Shown: one piece after another, positions 48,899 through 61,294 of the stretch
How the letters are laid out: each line of letters begins with the position of its first letter
How positions within the stretch are numbered: the stretch's first letter is position 1
NCBI RefSeq assembly: GCF_010119545.1
Contig: NZ_JAAEAA010000010.1
Location: forward strand, 80,872-144,871
Direction of reading: 5' to 3'
Source: Pontibacter fetidus
Lineage (GTDB): Bacteria; Bacteroidota; Bacteroidia; Cytophagales; Hymenobacteraceae
Length of the DNA: 64,000 nucleotides
Notes under the pieces: model-generated
What the model was told of the DNA's origin: nothing
The model's input: the letters and a program-made list of their open reading frames with translations, nothing else
Databases searched by the model: none
Position numbers and translations under genes: made by a program

Positions 48899-49156
48899 AT
48901 GGAAGAGAGAAATCTTAGAAAAGAAAGAAGTGGTAAGGTTGTTAGCAACAAAATGGACAAATCTATCACTGTGCTTGTTGAGAGCAAAATGAAACACCCG
49001 ATCTACGGGAAGTTTGTTAACAAGTCAACAAAGTTCATGGCACACGACGAAAAAAACGAATGCAATATCGGTGACACGGTACGTATTCAGGAAACTCGTC
49101 CGCTTAGCAAGAACAAGAACTGGCGTTTAGTTGAAATTATAGAAAGAGCTAAGTAA
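48899..49156 (+). CDS. rpsQ: 30S ribosomal protein S17
   Basis: The protein has 85 residues and contains [19 protein letters not shown] and the signature [18 protein letters not shown]. Confidence 0.98.
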   Translation: MEERNLRKERSGKVVSNKMDKSITVLVESKMKHPIYGKFVNKSTKFMAHDEKNECNIGDTVRIQETRPLSKNKNWRLVEIIERAK

Positions 49157-49157
49157 G

Positions 49158-49526
49158 ATGATACAGCAAGAGTCAAGATTAACTGTAGCTGACAATAGTG
49201 GTGCAAAGGAAGTCCTTTGTATCCGTGTCCTTGGTGGAACAGGTAAGAAATACGCATCTATTGGTGACCGTATTGTTGTAACTGTAAAGTCTGCCTTGTC
49301 TTCTGGTAACGTTAAAAAAGGAACAGTTTCTAAAGCTGTTATAGTTAGAACGAAGAAAGAAATCAGAAGAAAAGATGGTTCTTATATTCGTTTCGATGAT
49401 AACGCAGCTGTACTGCTTAACGCGAACAATGAACCACGCGGAACGCGTATCTTTGGTCCAGTAGCTCGTGAACTTCGTGAAAAACAATTCATGAAGATTG
49501 TTTCACTTGCCCCTGAAGTTCTATAA
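49158..49526 (+). CDS. rplN: 50S ribosomal protein L14
   Basis: The protein has 122 residues beginning [19 protein letters not shown] and ending in [12 protein letters not shown], the standard form. Confidence 0.98.
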   Translation: MIQQESRLTVADNSGAKEVLCIRVLGGTGKKYASIGDRIVVTVKSALSSGNVKKGTVSKAVIVRTKKEIRRKDGSYIRFDDNAAVLLNANNEPRGTRIFGPVARELREKQFMKIVSLAPEVL

Positions 49527-49545
49527 ATCCTAATTCACAGAAAAG

Positions 49546-49869
49546 ATGAATAAGAAAAAACTTCATGTTAAAACTGGCGATACGGTAAAAGTAATTGCTG
49601 GTGATGAGCGCGGTAAGACAGGCCGCATCACATCTGTATTGACAGATAAAAATAAAGTAGTAATAGAAGGATTGAACCTGGTAACGAAACATACTAAACC
49701 AAGTGCTAAAAATCCTCAGGGTGGTATCTCTAAAGTTGAAGCTCCTATACATGCGAGCAATGTAGCTATAGTTGATCCAAAGTCTGGTGAAACCATCAAG
49801 ACTGCCAAGAGAAAAAATAGCCAAGGCAAAACTGAACGTTACTCTAAAAAAACAGGAGAAGTAATCTAA
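49546..49869 (+). CDS. rplX: 50S ribosomal protein L24
   Basis: The protein has 107 residues with a KOW motif in [18 protein letters not shown]. It initiates large-subunit assembly. Confidence 0.97.
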   Translation: MNKKKLHVKTGDTVKVIAGDERGKTGRITSVLTDKNKVVIEGLNLVTKHTKPSAKNPQGGISKVEAPIHASNVAIVDPKSGETIKTAKRKNSQGKTERYSKKTGEVI

Positions 49870-49870
49870 G

Positions 49871-50425
49871 ATGGCAACTGCAAGATTTAAAGAAAAATAT
49901 CAGAAGGAGGTAGTGCCTGCCCTGAAAGAAAAGTTCCAGTATAAGAACGTAATGCAGGTGCCAAAAATTACTAAAATCTCCATTAACAAAGGTATCGGTT
50001 CTGCTGTAGCTGATAAAAAATTAGTAGACATTGGTGTAGAAGAGCTTACGACTATCACAGGTCAGAAAGCTGTAGCTACAATCGCTAAAAAGTCTGTATC
50101 TAACTTTAAGCTTCGTGAAGGTATGCCGATCGGAGCACGCGTTACTTTAAGAGGTGAGAAAATGTATGAATTCTTAGACAGACTTCTTACTATTGCTCTT
50201 CCTCGTGTACGTGACTTCAGAGGTGTAAGTGATAAAGGCTTTGACGGAAGAGGTAACTATACTTTAGGTGTTAAAGAGCAGATCATTTTCCCAGAGATCA
50301 GCATTGATAAAATTAAATCCATAAGTGGTATGGACATAACTTTTGTTACAACAGCTAACACTGATGAAGAAAGTTATGAACTGTTAAAAGCTTTTGGAAT
50401 GCCTTTCACAAACATTAAAAAGTAA
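49871..50425 (+). CDS. rplE: 50S ribosomal protein L5
   Basis: The protein has 184 residues with [16 protein letters not shown] and [19 protein letters not shown]. It binds 5S rRNA. Confidence 0.98.
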   Translation: MATARFKEKYQKEVVPALKEKFQYKNVMQVPKITKISINKGIGSAVADKKLVDIGVEELTTITGQKAVATIAKKSVSNFKLREGMPIGARVTLRGEKMYEFLDRLLTIALPRVRDFRGVSDKGFDGRGNYTLGVKEQIIFPEISIDKIKSISGMDITFVTTANTDEESYELLKAFGMPFTNIKK

Positions 50426-50430
50426 CAGCA

Positions 50431-50700
50431 ATGGCGAAAGAAGCAATAAAAGCAAGAGAGCTTAAAAGACAGAAAACTGTAGCAAAATATGCTGCTAAAA
50501 GAGCTGAATTGAAAGCTAAGGGAGATTATGAAGGCTTAGATAAATTACCTAAGAATGCATCTCCTATCAGATTGCATAACAGATGCAAGTTATCTGGCAG
50601 ACCACGTGGTTACATGAGAAAGTTTGGCATCTCGCGTGTACTGTTCAGAGATTTAGCTCTGGCAGGTAAAATTCCTGGTGTAACAAAGTCGAGCTGGTAA
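50431..50700 (+). CDS. rpsN: 30S ribosomal protein S14 (zinc-independent long form)
   Basis: The protein has 89 residues ending [11 protein letters not shown]. It is the long form without the CxxC pairs; a single Cys lies in [14 protein letters not shown] spacer of 90 bases with a candidate promoter follows before rpsH. Confidence 0.97.
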   Translation: MAKEAIKARELKRQKTVAKYAAKRAELKAKGDYEGLDKLPKNASPIRLHNRCKLSGRPRGYMRKFGISRVLFRDLALAGKIPGVTKSSW

Positions 50701-50739
50701 TTTTTCCGATATCTATACTATAGATAAAGAAAAAATAAT

Positions 50740-50747
50740 TATCTTTG
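50740..50747 (+). promoter_or_regulatory. -7 element (TATCTTTG) upstream of rpsH
   Basis: TATCTTTG matches TAnnTTTG in the 90-base rpsN-rpsH gap, the widest gap inside the spc genes. The -33 region is poor. It suggests an extra internal promoter for the downstream half of the cluster. Confidence 0.5.
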
Positions 50748-50790
50748 CGGCTCGCTTAGAAAAAAGCGATCATTATTTAAGTCATTCATA

Positions 50791-51189
50791 ATGAACTCAG
50801 ATCCAATAGCAGATTATTTAACTCGAGTGCGTAATGCTATAAAAGCTAACCACAGAATAGTTGAAATACCGTCTAGCAACATTAAAAAGGAAATTACAAA
50901 AGTACTGTACGATAAAGGGTACATTCAGAACTATAAGTTCGAAGACTCTGAAGTACAGGGAACCATTAAAATAGCTCTGAAATACAATCCTTCAACAAAA
51001 CAATCAGCAATTGTTAAGTTAGAAAGAATTAGTAAGCCAGGTCTTCGTAAGTATGCAGGTAGCGAAGAGCTTCCTCGTGTATTGAATGGTTTAGGTGTAG
51101 CCATTATATCAACTTCTAAAGGCGTGATGACTGACAAGGAAGCACGCACTCAGAATATTGGTGGCGAAGTATTATGTTATGTATACTAA
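50791..51189 (+). CDS. rpsH: 30S ribosomal protein S8
   Basis: The protein has 132 residues beginning MNSDPIADYLTRVRNAIKA, with the C-terminal signature STSKGVMTDKEARTQNIGGE. In other bacteria S8 is the repressor of the spc operon. Confidence 0.98.
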   Translation: MNSDPIADYLTRVRNAIKANHRIVEIPSSNIKKEITKVLYDKGYIQNYKFEDSEVQGTIKIALKYNPSTKQSAIVKLERISKPGLRKYAGSEELPRVLNGLGVAIISTSKGVMTDKEARTQNIGGEVLCYVY

Positions 51190-51191
51190 TT

Positions 51192-51197
51192 AGGAGG
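51192..51197 (+). promoter_or_regulatory. Strong Shine-Dalgarno sequence before rplF
   Basis: AGGAGG lies 7 bases before the rplF ATG. Almost no other gene here has a comparable site, in line with the general rarity of Shine-Dalgarno use in Bacteroidota. Confidence 0.7.
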
Positions 51198-51204
51198 ATA
51201 GACA

Positions 51205-51759
51205 ATGTCACGTATAGGAAAATTGCCAATCAACCTGCCTAACAATACAGAAGTTTCAGTTGATGATAAAAATGTAGTTACAGTTAAAGGACCTAAAGGT
51301 TCTTTGACTACATTAGTTGATGCTGATATCATTGTAAAAACAGAGGATAATCAGGTTATAGTTGAAAGACCAACTGAGCAGAAGCGTCACAAAGCAATGC
51401 ATGGCCTTTACAGATCACTTATCAATAATATGGTAATTGGTGTAAGTGAAGGTTATAAAGAGCAACTAGAGCTAGTGGGTGTTGGTTATAAAGCATCAAT
51501 GCAGGGTCAGATACTTGAGCTTTCATTAGGTTATTCACACAACATATTCTTATCTCTTCCATCTGAGATTTCAGCGACTGCTGTGACTGAAAAAGGTAAA
51601 GCACCTGTTATTACTTTAGAAAGTAATGATAAGCAACTTTTAGGTCAGGTAGCTGCTAAAATCAGATCATTACGTAAGGTTGAGCCTTACAAAGGAAAAG
51701 GTATCCGATTTGTTGGTGAAGTTGTAAGAAGAAAAGCTGGTAAGACAGCATCTAAATAA
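51205..51759 (+). CDS. rplF: 50S ribosomal protein L6
   Basis: The protein has 184 residues with [19 protein letters not shown] and the C-terminal signature [19 protein letters not shown]. Its AGGAGG ribosome-binding site is unusual for this genome. Confidence 0.98.
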   Translation: MSRIGKLPINLPNNTEVSVDDKNVVTVKGPKGSLTTLVDADIIVKTEDNQVIVERPTEQKRHKAMHGLYRSLINNMVIGVSEGYKEQLELVGVGYKASMQGQILELSLGYSHNIFLSLPSEISATAVTEKGKAPVITLESNDKQLLGQVAAKIRSLRKVEPYKGKGIRFVGEVVRRKAGKTASK

Positions 51760-51767
51760 TCATCATC

Positions 51768-52118
51768 ATGTCTGCTAATAAAGTACAAAGAAGATCAAGA
51801 ATTAAGAAAAGCATCAGAAGAAAGATAGCTGGTACATCAGTAAAACCAAGACTATCTATTTTCAGAAGTAATCGTGTAATTTATGCACAGATTATTGATG
51901 ATGTAGCTGGTGTAACACTTGCTGCAGCTTCATCAGCAAAACTAGATGATGCTACAAAAGCAAATGTTGAAACTGCTTCTAAAGTAGGTAAAGAAATTGC
52001 TTCAAAAGCCCTGGAAAAAGGTATTACGGAAGTAGTATTTGATAGATCAGGTTACCTATACCACGGAAAAGTTAAATCATTGGCTGACGGAGCTAGAGAA
52101 GCTGGCCTTAAATTCTAA
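51768..52118 (+). CDS. rplR: 50S ribosomal protein L18
   Basis: The protein has 116 residues, with a basic N-terminus and the C-terminal [20 protein letters not shown]. It binds 5S rRNA with L5. Confidence 0.98.
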   Translation: MSANKVQRRSRIKKSIRRKIAGTSVKPRLSIFRSNRVIYAQIIDDVAGVTLAAASSAKLDDATKANVETASKVGKEIASKALEKGITEVVFDRSGYLYHGKVKSLADGAREAGLKF

Positions 52119-52123
52119 ATATT

Positions 52124-52642
52124 ATGTTGAAGAACAATATACGTAGTGTAAAGGCTAGCGAAATCGAGCTAAAAGAGAGAGTAGTAGCTATTAACAGAGT
52201 TGCCAAAGTTGTTAAAGGTGGTAGAAGATTTAGCTTCGCTGCTATAGTTGTGGTAGGTGACGGTAATGGAGTTGTAGGTTATGGTTTAGGTAAAGCTAAC
52301 GAAGTAACTGATGCTATTGCTAAAGGTATTGATGATGCTAAGAAGAATCTTGTTAAGGTTCCTCTATATCATCACACTGTTCCACATCCAATGGAAGGTA
52401 AGTACTCTGGTGGTTATGTGCTTGTTAAGCCAGCTGCTGCCGGTACAGGTGTAATTGCAGGTGGTGCAATGCGTGCAGTACTTGAAAGTGCCGGAATAAA
52501 AGACGTACTTTGCAAATCAAAAGGTTCATCTAACCCACACAACGTGGTTAAGGCGACGTTTGATGCACTTGCAAAAATGCGTGATCCATTAGCAGTTGCG
52601 CAGCAAAGAGGAGTTAATTTACAGAAAGTATTTAATGGTTAA
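52124..52642 (+). CDS. rpsE: 30S ribosomal protein S5
   Basis: The protein has 172 residues with the fidelity-related [21 protein letters not shown] and [15 protein letters not shown]. The start at 52124 is [20 protein letters not shown]. Confidence 0.98.
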   Translation: MLKNNIRSVKASEIELKERVVAINRVAKVVKGGRRFSFAAIVVVGDGNGVVGYGLGKANEVTDAIAKGIDDAKKNLVKVPLYHHTVPHPMEGKYSGGYVLVKPAAAGTGVIAGGAMRAVLESAGIKDVLCKSKGSSNPHNVVKATFDALAKMRDPLAVAQQRGVNLQKVFNG

Positions 52643-52646
52643 TGTC

Positions 52647-52826
52647 ATGGCGAAAGTAACTATAACACAAGTTAAAAGCATTATTGACAGACCTAAAAAC
52701 CAGAAGCTTACTATTCAAGCTTTAGGCTTAGGCAAAATCAATAAATCAGTTACTGTAGAGTATACTCCACAGATTGCTGGTATGGTAAACAAAGTTCAGA
52801 ATTTGATCGAAGTAAAAGAGCAATAA
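52647..52826 (+). CDS. rpmD: 50S ribosomal protein L30
   Basis: The protein has 59 residues from MAKVTITQVKSIIDRPKNQ. The frame opens earlier within rpsE, but the family start is the ATG at 52647, 4 bases after the rpsE stop. Confidence 0.97.
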   Translation: MAKVTITQVKSIIDRPKNQKLTIQALGLGKINKSVTVEYTPQIAGMVNKVQNLIEVKEQ

Positions 52827-52827
52827 A

Positions 52828-53274
52828 ATGTATTTACATTCATTACAACCTGCTGAAGGAGCTGTTAAGTCTAGAAAAAGACTTGGCCGTGGTACCGGAT
52901 CTGGTAGAGGTGGTACTTCTACAAGAGGTCATAAAGGTGCTAAGTCTCGTTCAGGTTACTCACAAAAATCAGGATTTGAAGGTGGTCAGATGCCACTTCA
53001 GAGACGTGTTCCTAAGTTTGGATTTAAGAACATAAACCGCGTTGAATACAAAGCTATCAACCTGGATGTTCTACAGTCTTTAGCAGAGAGCACTGGTGAA
53101 ACAGTTCTTAACTTTGATTTCTTCAAAGCACATGGATTAGTTTCTAAAAGCAACAAAGTTAAAATATTGGGTAGAGGTGAGTTAAATAAAGCAGTTGAGG
53201 TTCATGCTCATGCTTTCTCTCAGACAGCTACATCTATCATTGAAAAAGCAGGCGGTAAAATAGTAGCTATCTAA
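52828..53274 (+). CDS. rplO: 50S ribosomal protein L15
   Basis: The protein has 148 residues with the Gly-rich KRLGRGTGSGRGGTSTRGHK near the N-terminus and FEGGQMPLQRRVPKFGF. The C-terminal domain is in place. Confidence 0.98.
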   Translation: MYLHSLQPAEGAVKSRKRLGRGTGSGRGGTSTRGHKGAKSRSGYSQKSGFEGGQMPLQRRVPKFGFKNINRVEYKAINLDVLQSLAESTGETVLNFDFFKAHGLVSKSNKVKILGRGELNKAVEVHAHAFSQTATSIIEKAGGKIVAI

Positions 53275-53279
53275 TCTGT

Positions 53280-54596
53280 ATGAAGAAGTTTTTAACAACA
53301 ATAAAGAACATATTTGCTATTGATGATCTACGTGTTAGAATACTCAATACAATCGGTTTTATAGCAATATTCAGACTTGGTTCTTATGTTGTTCTTCCTG
53401 GTGTTGATCCTAATCAATTAAAAGCTAACACTGCCGGTTTATTTGGCTTGTTAGATACTTTCTTAGGTGGTGCATTTAGCAATGCATCCATCTTTGCTTT
53501 AGGTATCATGCCATACATATCAGCTTCGATCGTACTACAGCTATTAACAATTGCTGTCCCTTATTTTCAGAAAATGCAGAAGGAGGGTGAGTCCGGTAGA
53601 AAAAAAATCAACCAGATCACCCGAGTTCTTACCATTGTTATCACTTTAGCACAGGCTGTAGGCTTTGTTGCCACAATCAACGCTGAAGCTATTGCTATCA
53701 ATACTACCTTATTCACAATTACATCGATGATCGTACTTACAGCAGGTACTATCTTCTGTATGTGGATTGGTGAGAAAATTACAGATAAAGGTATAGGTAA
53801 TGGTATATCTATGCTGATTATGATAGGGATTGTTTCCAGATTCCCTGGAGCACTTGCAGCCGAATTCTTATCAAAACAATTGAATGGCGCTTTACTATTC
53901 TTGTTTGAATTAGCAGTATTGTTCTTTGTTGTCATGTCTGTTATTATGCTGACTCAGGCTATTAGAAGAATACCAGTACAATATGCTAAACAAGTTGGTG
54001 GTAGCTCTTTATACAGTGGACAGCGTCAATTTATCCCTCTTAAAGTAAATGCTGCTGGTGTAATGCCCATTATTTTTGCCCAGTCATTAATGTTCCTGCC
54101 TTCTATGATCGCTGGTTTATGGGCTGATCAAAGCGAAACTGCTAACTATATAGGTTCTACTTTCTCGGACTTTACTTCTTGGCAGTATAACTTAGTATTT
54201 GGACTTTTGATCCTTATTTTCACTTATTTCTATACTGCGATCAGTGTTGATCCTAATAGAATTGCGGAAGACTTGAAAAGAAGTGGTGGTTTTGTACCGG
54301 GAGTTAAGCCAGGTAAAGCAACTTCTGAGTACATTGATGCTATTTTAACCAGAATTACTCTGCCAGGCGCTATATTCCTTGCTCTTGTTGCTATTTTCCC
54401 TGCAATTGCAATGATGTTTGGTATTACAAGAGAGTTCTCTCAGTTCTTTGGAGGAACATCACTAATAATTATGGTTGGTGTTGTATTAGATACTCTTCAG
54501 CAAATCGAAAGTTACTTGTTAATGCGTCATTATGATGGTATGATGAAGTCAGGTAAGTTAAGAGGGAGAACTGAAAATATTGCGATGGTATCTTAA
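53280..54596 (+). CDS. secY: Preprotein translocase subunit SecY
   Basis: The protein has 438 residues and ten predicted membrane helices. It shows the plug/helix-2 signature ALGIMPYISASIVLQLL and the cytoplasmic loop RRIPVQYAKQV. It forms the protein-conducting channel with SecE. Its usual location is between rplO and map. Confidence 0.98.
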   Translation: MKKFLTTIKNIFAIDDLRVRILNTIGFIAIFRLGSYVVLPGVDPNQLKANTAGLFGLLDTFLGGAFSNASIFALGIMPYISASIVLQLLTIAVPYFQKMQKEGESGRKKINQITRVLTIVITLAQAVGFVATINAEAIAINTTLFTITSMIVLTAGTIFCMWIGEKITDKGIGNGISMLIMIGIVSRFPGALAAEFLSKQLNGALLFLFELAVLFFVVMSVIMLTQAIRRIPVQYAKQVGGSSLYSGQRQFIPLKVNAAGVMPIIFAQSLMFLPSMIAGLWADQSETANYIGSTFSDFTSWQYNLVFGLLILIFTYFYTAISVDPNRIAEDLKRSGGFVPGVKPGKATSEYIDAILTRITLPGAIFLALVAIFPAIAMMFGITREFSQFFGGTSLIIMVGVVLDTLQQIESYLLMRHYDGMMKSGKLRGRTENIAMVS

Positions 54597-54599
54597 TAA

Positions 54600-55373
54600 A
54601 TGATATTTTACAAAACTGAAGAAGAAATTGAGCTAATTCGCCAGGGTGCTTTGATATTAGGCAAAGCCCATGGCGAAATAGCTTCTCTTATAAAGGAGGG
54701 TATCACTACAGCTGAACTTGATAAACGAGCATTTGAGTTTATTAAGGATCTTGGTGGTCAACCTTCATTTTTGAACTATAATGGTTTCCCTTATAGTTTA
54801 TGTATTTCTACAAATGCAGTAGTAGTACATGGTTTCCCTGGGAAATACCAGTTAAAAGATGGTGATATTATTTCTGTAGATTGCGGGGTACTTTATAAAG
54901 GTTATCATAGTGATTCTGCCTATACCCATGGTGTGGGTAACATTACAGAAGATGTCATTAAGCTTCTACAAGTAACTGAAGAAAGTCTTTATAAAGGAAT
55001 TGAAAAGGCTGTTGCAGGAAACCGAATGGGAGATATAAGCAATGCTATTCAACAGCACGCTGAGGCAAATGGTTTTAGCATTGTAAGAGAATTGGTTGGC
55101 CATGGTATAGGCCGAAATTTGCATGAAGCACCGGAAGTTCCTAATTATGGAAAAAAAGGGCAAGGTGTAAAATTACAAGAAGGCCTTGTGTTAGCAATAG
55201 AGCCAATGGTCAATCTCGGAACTAAGAATGTTGTTCAGGAGGATGATGGATGGACTATAAGAACAAGGGACAAAAAACCTTCTGCTCATTTTGAGCATAC
55301 GGTTGTTATCAGAAAAGGTAAAGCAGAAGTATTGACTACTTTTGATTATATAAAAAAAGCTAAAAACTTATAA
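54600..55373 (+). CDS. map: Type I methionine aminopeptidase
   Basis: The protein has 257 residues. Metal ligands are visible in VDCGVLYKGYHSDSAYT (two Asp), GHGIGRNLHEAP (His), AIEPMV (Glu) and the C-terminal HFEHTV region with the last Glu. It removes the initiator Met from nascent proteins. infA follows directly. Confidence 0.97.
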   Translation: MIFYKTEEEIELIRQGALILGKAHGEIASLIKEGITTAELDKRAFEFIKDLGGQPSFLNYNGFPYSLCISTNAVVVHGFPGKYQLKDGDIISVDCGVLYKGYHSDSAYTHGVGNITEDVIKLLQVTEESLYKGIEKAVAGNRMGDISNAIQQHAEANGFSIVRELVGHGIGRNLHEAPEVPNYGKKGQGVKLQEGLVLAIEPMVNLGTKNVVQEDDGWTIRTRDKKPSAHFEHTVVIRKGKAEVLTTFDYIKKAKNL

Positions 55374-55592
55374 ATGGCCAAGCAGTCATCTATAGAACAG
55401 GACGGAACAATTATAGAAGCGTTATCAAATGCTATGTTTCGTGTAGAACTTGAAAACGGGCATCAGTTAATTGCTCACATCTCTGGAAAAATGAGAATGA
55501 ATTATATTAAAATTCTTCCGGGCGATAAAGTGAAGCTTGAGATGTCTCCTTATGATTTAACAAAAGGTCGGATTGTTTATCGATATAAATAA
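55374..55592 (+). CDS. infA: Translation initiation factor IF-1
   Basis: The protein has 72 residues with an S1/OB fold: [19 protein letters not shown] and [19 protein letters not shown]. It abuts the map stop codon. Confidence 0.98.
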   Translation: MAKQSSIEQDGTIIEALSNAMFRVELENGHQLIAHISGKMRMNYIKILPGDKVKLEMSPYDLTKGRIVYRYK

Positions 55593-55597
55593 ATACA

Positions 55598-55714
55598 ATG
55601 AAAGTTAAAGCATCAGTAAAAAAGAGAAGTGCTGAATGTAAAGTTATCCGCCGCAAGGGGAAACTTTATGTGATCAACAAAAAAAATCCAAGATACAAAC
55701 AAAGACAAGGATAA
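55598..55714 (+). CDS. rpmJ: 50S ribosomal protein L36 (zinc-independent form)
   Basis: The protein has 38 residues, beginning [20 protein letters not shown] and ending PRYKQRQG. Of the four zinc ligands of canonical L36 (three Cys and one His) only Cys 14 remains; positions 11, 27 and 33 are Ser, Asn and Tyr/Lys-type residues. It is thus the C-minus form. It lies between infA and rpsM, as expected. Confidence 0.97.
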   Translation: MKVKASVKKRSAECKVIRRKGKLYVINKKNPRYKQRQG

Positions 55715-55724
55715 TTAAAAAAGT

Positions 55725-56102
55725 ATGGCAAGAATAGCAGGAGTTGATATTCCGGATAACAAAAGAGGAGAGATCGCTTTAACCTATATCTTTGGTATAG
55801 GCCGTAATCTTTCAAAATCTATCTTAACCAAAGCCGGGGTGGATCTTGACAAAAAGGTGAAAGACTGGACTGAAGATGAGTCCAATGAGATCAGAAATAT
55901 TATTGCTTCTGAGCACAAGACTGAAGGTGTTTTAAGATCTGAAGTTCAGTTGCACATTAAGCGTCTTCTTGATATCGGTTGCTACCGTGGTTTAAGACAC
56001 CGTAAAGGTCTACCAGTTCGTGGACAGCGTACCAAAAATAACTCTCGTACGAGAAAAGGTAAGCGTAAGACAGTTGCAAACAAGAAGAAAGCTTCTAAAT
56101 AA
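55725..56102 (+). CDS. rpsM: 30S ribosomal protein S13
   Basis: The protein has 125 residues with [19 protein letters not shown] and the C-terminal [19 protein letters not shown]. The basic tail contacts P-site tRNA. Confidence 0.98.
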   Translation: MARIAGVDIPDNKRGEIALTYIFGIGRNLSKSILTKAGVDLDKKVKDWTEDESNEIRNIIASEHKTEGVLRSEVQLHIKRLLDIGCYRGLRHRKGLPVRGQRTKNNSRTRKGKRKTVANKKKASK

Positions 56103-56112
56103 TTAATTGATC

Positions 56113-56505
56113 ATGGCTCAGAAAAGAAAAGATAAAGCTAAGAAGCGTGTAGTAGTTGTGGAAGCAACTGGCCAGGTACATATCAAGGCTTCTTTCAACA
56201 ATATTATTATCTCAGTAACCAACAATGCAGGTCAAGTAATATCTTGGGCTTCTGCTGGTAAAATGGGTTTCAAAGGTTCTAAAAAGAACACTCCTTACGC
56301 TGCACAGATGGCAGCTTCAGATTGCGCAAAGGTTGCTTATGACCTTGGCATGCGTAAAGCTGAAGTTTTTGTTAAAGGCCCTGGCGCAGGTAGAGAGTCC
56401 GCTATCCGTACTGTGCAAAATTCAGGTATTGAAGTTACAACTATAAAAGATGTTACTCCATTACCACACAACGGATGTCGTCCTCCAAAACGCAGAAGAG
56501 TTTAA
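56113..56505 (+). CDS. rpsK: 30S ribosomal protein S11
   Basis: The protein has 130 residues from [16 protein letters not shown] at 56113; the frame also allows a start two codons earlier. It shows [13 protein letters not shown] and the C-terminal [13 protein letters not shown]. Confidence 0.97.
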   Translation: MAQKRKDKAKKRVVVVEATGQVHIKASFNNIIISVTNNAGQVISWASAGKMGFKGSKKNTPYAAQMAASDCAKVAYDLGMRKAEVFVKGPGAGRESAIRTVQNSGIEVTTIKDVTPLPHNGCRPPKRRRV

Positions 56506-56526
56506 TTTTAAAGTAGATTAAATAAA

Positions 56527-57132
56527 ATGGCAAGATATACTGGTCCTAAAAGCAAAATCTCGAGAAAATTCAACGAAGAGATTTTCGGCCCAAGCAAAGC
56601 ATTAAAAAAGAAAGCATATCCTCCGGGGATGCACGGCCGTGGCCGTCGTAAGAAGCAGTCTGAATACGCAGTTCAGCTTGCTGAAAAGCAAAAGGCTAAA
56701 TACATATATGGTGTATTAGAAAAGCAGTTTGCTAACCTGTTTGATAAAGCTCACAGAAAAGGTGGTATTACAGGTGAAAACCTTTTGATCCTTCTTGAGT
56801 CAAGATTAGACAACACAGTTTACCGTTTAGGTATTGCTCCAACTCGTAGAGCAGCACGTCAGCTTGTATTGCACAAGCACATAACAGTAAATGGTGGTAT
56901 AGTTAATATACCTTCTTATAGCTTAAAAGTTGGTGATGTTATAGCTGTTAGAGAGAAGTCAAAATCTCTTGAGGCAATTACAACAAGTTTATCTGTTCGT
57001 AATGCAAGACAGTTTAGCTGGTTAGAGTGGGACGCAACTGAAATGGCTGGTAAGTTTATTTCTGCACCTCAGCGTGACCTGATCCCGGAGAAAATCCAGG
57101 AGCAGTTAATCGTTGAACTTTACTCTAAGTAA
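56527..57132 (+). CDS. rpsD: 30S ribosomal protein S4
   Basis: The protein has 201 residues. The S4 RNA-binding domain is [20 protein letters not shown] with HKHITVNGG. It is a primary 16S binder. Confidence 0.98.
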   Translation: MARYTGPKSKISRKFNEEIFGPSKALKKKAYPPGMHGRGRRKKQSEYAVQLAEKQKAKYIYGVLEKQFANLFDKAHRKGGITGENLLILLESRLDNTVYRLGIAPTRRAARQLVLHKHITVNGGIVNIPSYSLKVGDVIAVREKSKSLEAITTSLSVRNARQFSWLEWDATEMAGKFISAPQRDLIPEKIQEQLIVELYSK

Positions 57133-57169
57133 GCAGCATAATCAATTTTTAACCTTTAACACTGCAAGT

Positions 57170-58162
57170 ATGTCAATATTAGCATTTCAAATGCCAGAGA
57201 AAGTTGTAATGGAAAAAGCCGACGACTTTCATGGTTTATTTGAATTCAAGCCGCTTGAAAAAGGTTACGGTGTAACCATCGGTAATGCTCTGCGAAGAAT
57301 ATTGCTGTCCTCACTTGAAGGATATGCTATTACTAGCGTTCGCATACCTGGTGTACTGCACGAATTTTCATCCGTTGAAGGTGTGGTGCAGGATGTTTCT
57401 GACATCATCCTGAACCTTAAAATGGTTCGCTTTAAGAAGATCAGCGAAGTTATTGATGACAAAATCACTGTAATGATCAATGGTGCAGATACTTTCTATG
57501 CCGGAGATATCAGTAAATTTACTTCAAGCTTTGAAGTATTGAACCCTGAGCTAGTGATTTGCAACCTGGATAAAAATCTCTCATTAGAAGTTGAGCTTAC
57601 TATTCAGAAGGGACGTGGTTACGTGCCTGCTGATGAAAACAAGCCAGCTGCTGACCAGGTTTTCGGTCTTATATCTATTGACTCTATTTTCACGCCAATT
57701 AAAAACGTGAAATTTAGTGTTGAGAACACTCGTGTTGAGCAAAAGACTGACTACGAAAAACTTCTGTTAGAAATTCAAACTGACGGATCAATACACCCAG
57801 AGGAGGCTCTCAAAGGCGCTGCAAATATTCTTATTCAGCACTTCATGTTATTCTCTGATAACACCATGACTTTCGAAACTGCTAAGCCAGAAGAAGAAGA
57901 GGTTGTTGATGAAGAACTGTTGCATATGCGCAAAGTTCTGAAGACTCCACTTCAGGATATGGATTTGTCAGTTAGAGCTTATAACTGCTTAAAAGCTGCG
58001 GACATCAGAACACTTGGTGACCTGGTACAGTTGGATATCTCTGACATGATGAAGTTCCGTAACTTTGGTAAGAAGTCGCTTACTGAACTAGAGAATCTTG
58101 TTCAGGATAAAGGCCTGACTTTCGGAATGGACCTTTCTAAATATAAATTAGAAGAAGAATAA
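57170..58162 (+). CDS. rpoA: RNA polymerase alpha subunit
   Basis: The protein has 330 residues from [19 protein letters not shown]. The frame opens at 57113 inside rpsD, but the extra residues do not fit the family. The N-terminal dimerisation domain has [20 protein letters not shown]. The C-terminal domain, which binds UP elements and activators, has [17 protein letters not shown] and [12 protein letters not shown]. Confidence 0.98.
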   Translation: MSILAFQMPEKVVMEKADDFHGLFEFKPLEKGYGVTIGNALRRILLSSLEGYAITSVRIPGVLHEFSSVEGVVQDVSDIILNLKMVRFKKISEVIDDKITVMINGADTFYAGDISKFTSSFEVLNPELVICNLDKNLSLEVELTIQKGRGYVPADENKPAADQVFGLISIDSIFTPIKNVKFSVENTRVEQKTDYEKLLLEIQTDGSIHPEEALKGAANILIQHFMLFSDNTMTFETAKPEEEEVVDEELLHMRKVLKTPLQDMDLSVRAYNCLKAADIRTLGDLVQLDISDMMKFRNFGKKSLTELENLVQDKGLTFGMDLSKYKLEEE

Positions 58163-58230
58163 TAACTTACGGCATAATTCCCGATCCCATTTAGGTTGAT
58201 CGACGGTATGCCCGTGCACAATTCAAAATA

Positions 58231-58743
58231 ATGAGACACGGTAAAAAAAATAATCACTTAGGAAGAACTGCTGCTCACCGTAAGGCGATGCTGTCAAATA
58301 TGGCTGCTTCCCTTATCATGCACAAGCGTCTTTCTACTACAGTAGCTAAGGCTAAAGCGTTACGTAAGTATGTTGAGCCACTTCTTACAAAATCTAAGAA
58401 CGATACTACACATTCAAGAAGAACTGTATTTGCTTACCTTCAGGAGAAGGAAGCTGTAAAGGAGCTTTTTGATGAGGTATCTGCAAAGATTGCAAACAGA
58501 CCGGGTGGTTACACTCGTATCCTTAAGACAGGTCTACGTCTTGGTGACAATGCAGAAATGTGTGTTATTGAGCTTGTAGATTACAACGAGGATATGCTTG
58601 CATCTACTGGTGCAGCAGCTGGCGCGAAGAAAACTCGTCGTCGTGGTGCTGGTGGTGCTAAGAAGAAAGCTGAAGGTGCTGCAGAAGCTCCTAAAGCAGC
58701 TGAAACTGATGCAACTGCAGAAGAAGCTAAAGATGCTGAATAA
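58231..58743 (+). CDS. rplQ: 50S ribosomal protein L17 with long C-terminal extension
   Basis: The protein has 170 residues. The first 125 are the normal L17 fold ([20 protein letters not shown]). The last 45 form a low-complexity Ala/Lys/Glu/Arg tail, from about residue 128, which E. coli L17 lacks. It ends the ribosomal cluster and is followed by a terminator. Confidence 0.97.
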   Translation: MRHGKKNNHLGRTAAHRKAMLSNMAASLIMHKRLSTTVAKAKALRKYVEPLLTKSKNDTTHSRRTVFAYLQEKEAVKELFDEVSAKIANRPGGYTRILKTGLRLGDNAEMCVIELVDYNEDMLASTGAAAGAKKTRRRGAGGAKKKAEGAAEAPKAAETDATAEEAKDAE

Positions 58744-58764
58744 GCTGAATCTTTAAAATATTTT

Positions 58765-58803
58765 AAAGGGACATGACGTAAGTCGTGTCCCTTTTTTATT
58801 TTT
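58765..58803 (+). terminator. Terminator after rplQ
   Basis: AAAGGGACATGAC and GTCGTGTCCCTTT form a long stem with a GTAA loop and a T-rich tail. The tail contains TATTTTTG, usable as a -7 element for carA. Confidence 0.9.
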
Positions 58804-58804
58804 G
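58797..58804 (+). promoter_or_regulatory. -7 element (TATTTTTG) for carA inside the rplQ terminator tail
   Basis: TATTTTTG is an exact TAnnTTTG match, 13 bases before the carA ATG. It is formed by the T tract of the preceding terminator. No -33 TTTG is evident, so it is tentative. Confidence 0.45.
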
Positions 58805-58817
58805 TAAAAATCTTAAA

Positions 58818-61230
<2,413 letters not shown>

Positions 61231-61258
61231 AATCCAATATCAGAAAATATTTATGGCT

Positions 61259-61294
61259 AAGGCTGTGGGTTATATGACTCACAGCCTTATTTTT
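61259..61294 (+). terminator. Terminator after eno
   Basis: AAGGCTGTG and CACAGCCTT form a 9-bp stem followed by ATTTTTG. As after rplQ, the tail includes TATTTTTG (61288-61295), a candidate -7 element for the next gene. Confidence 0.85.
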
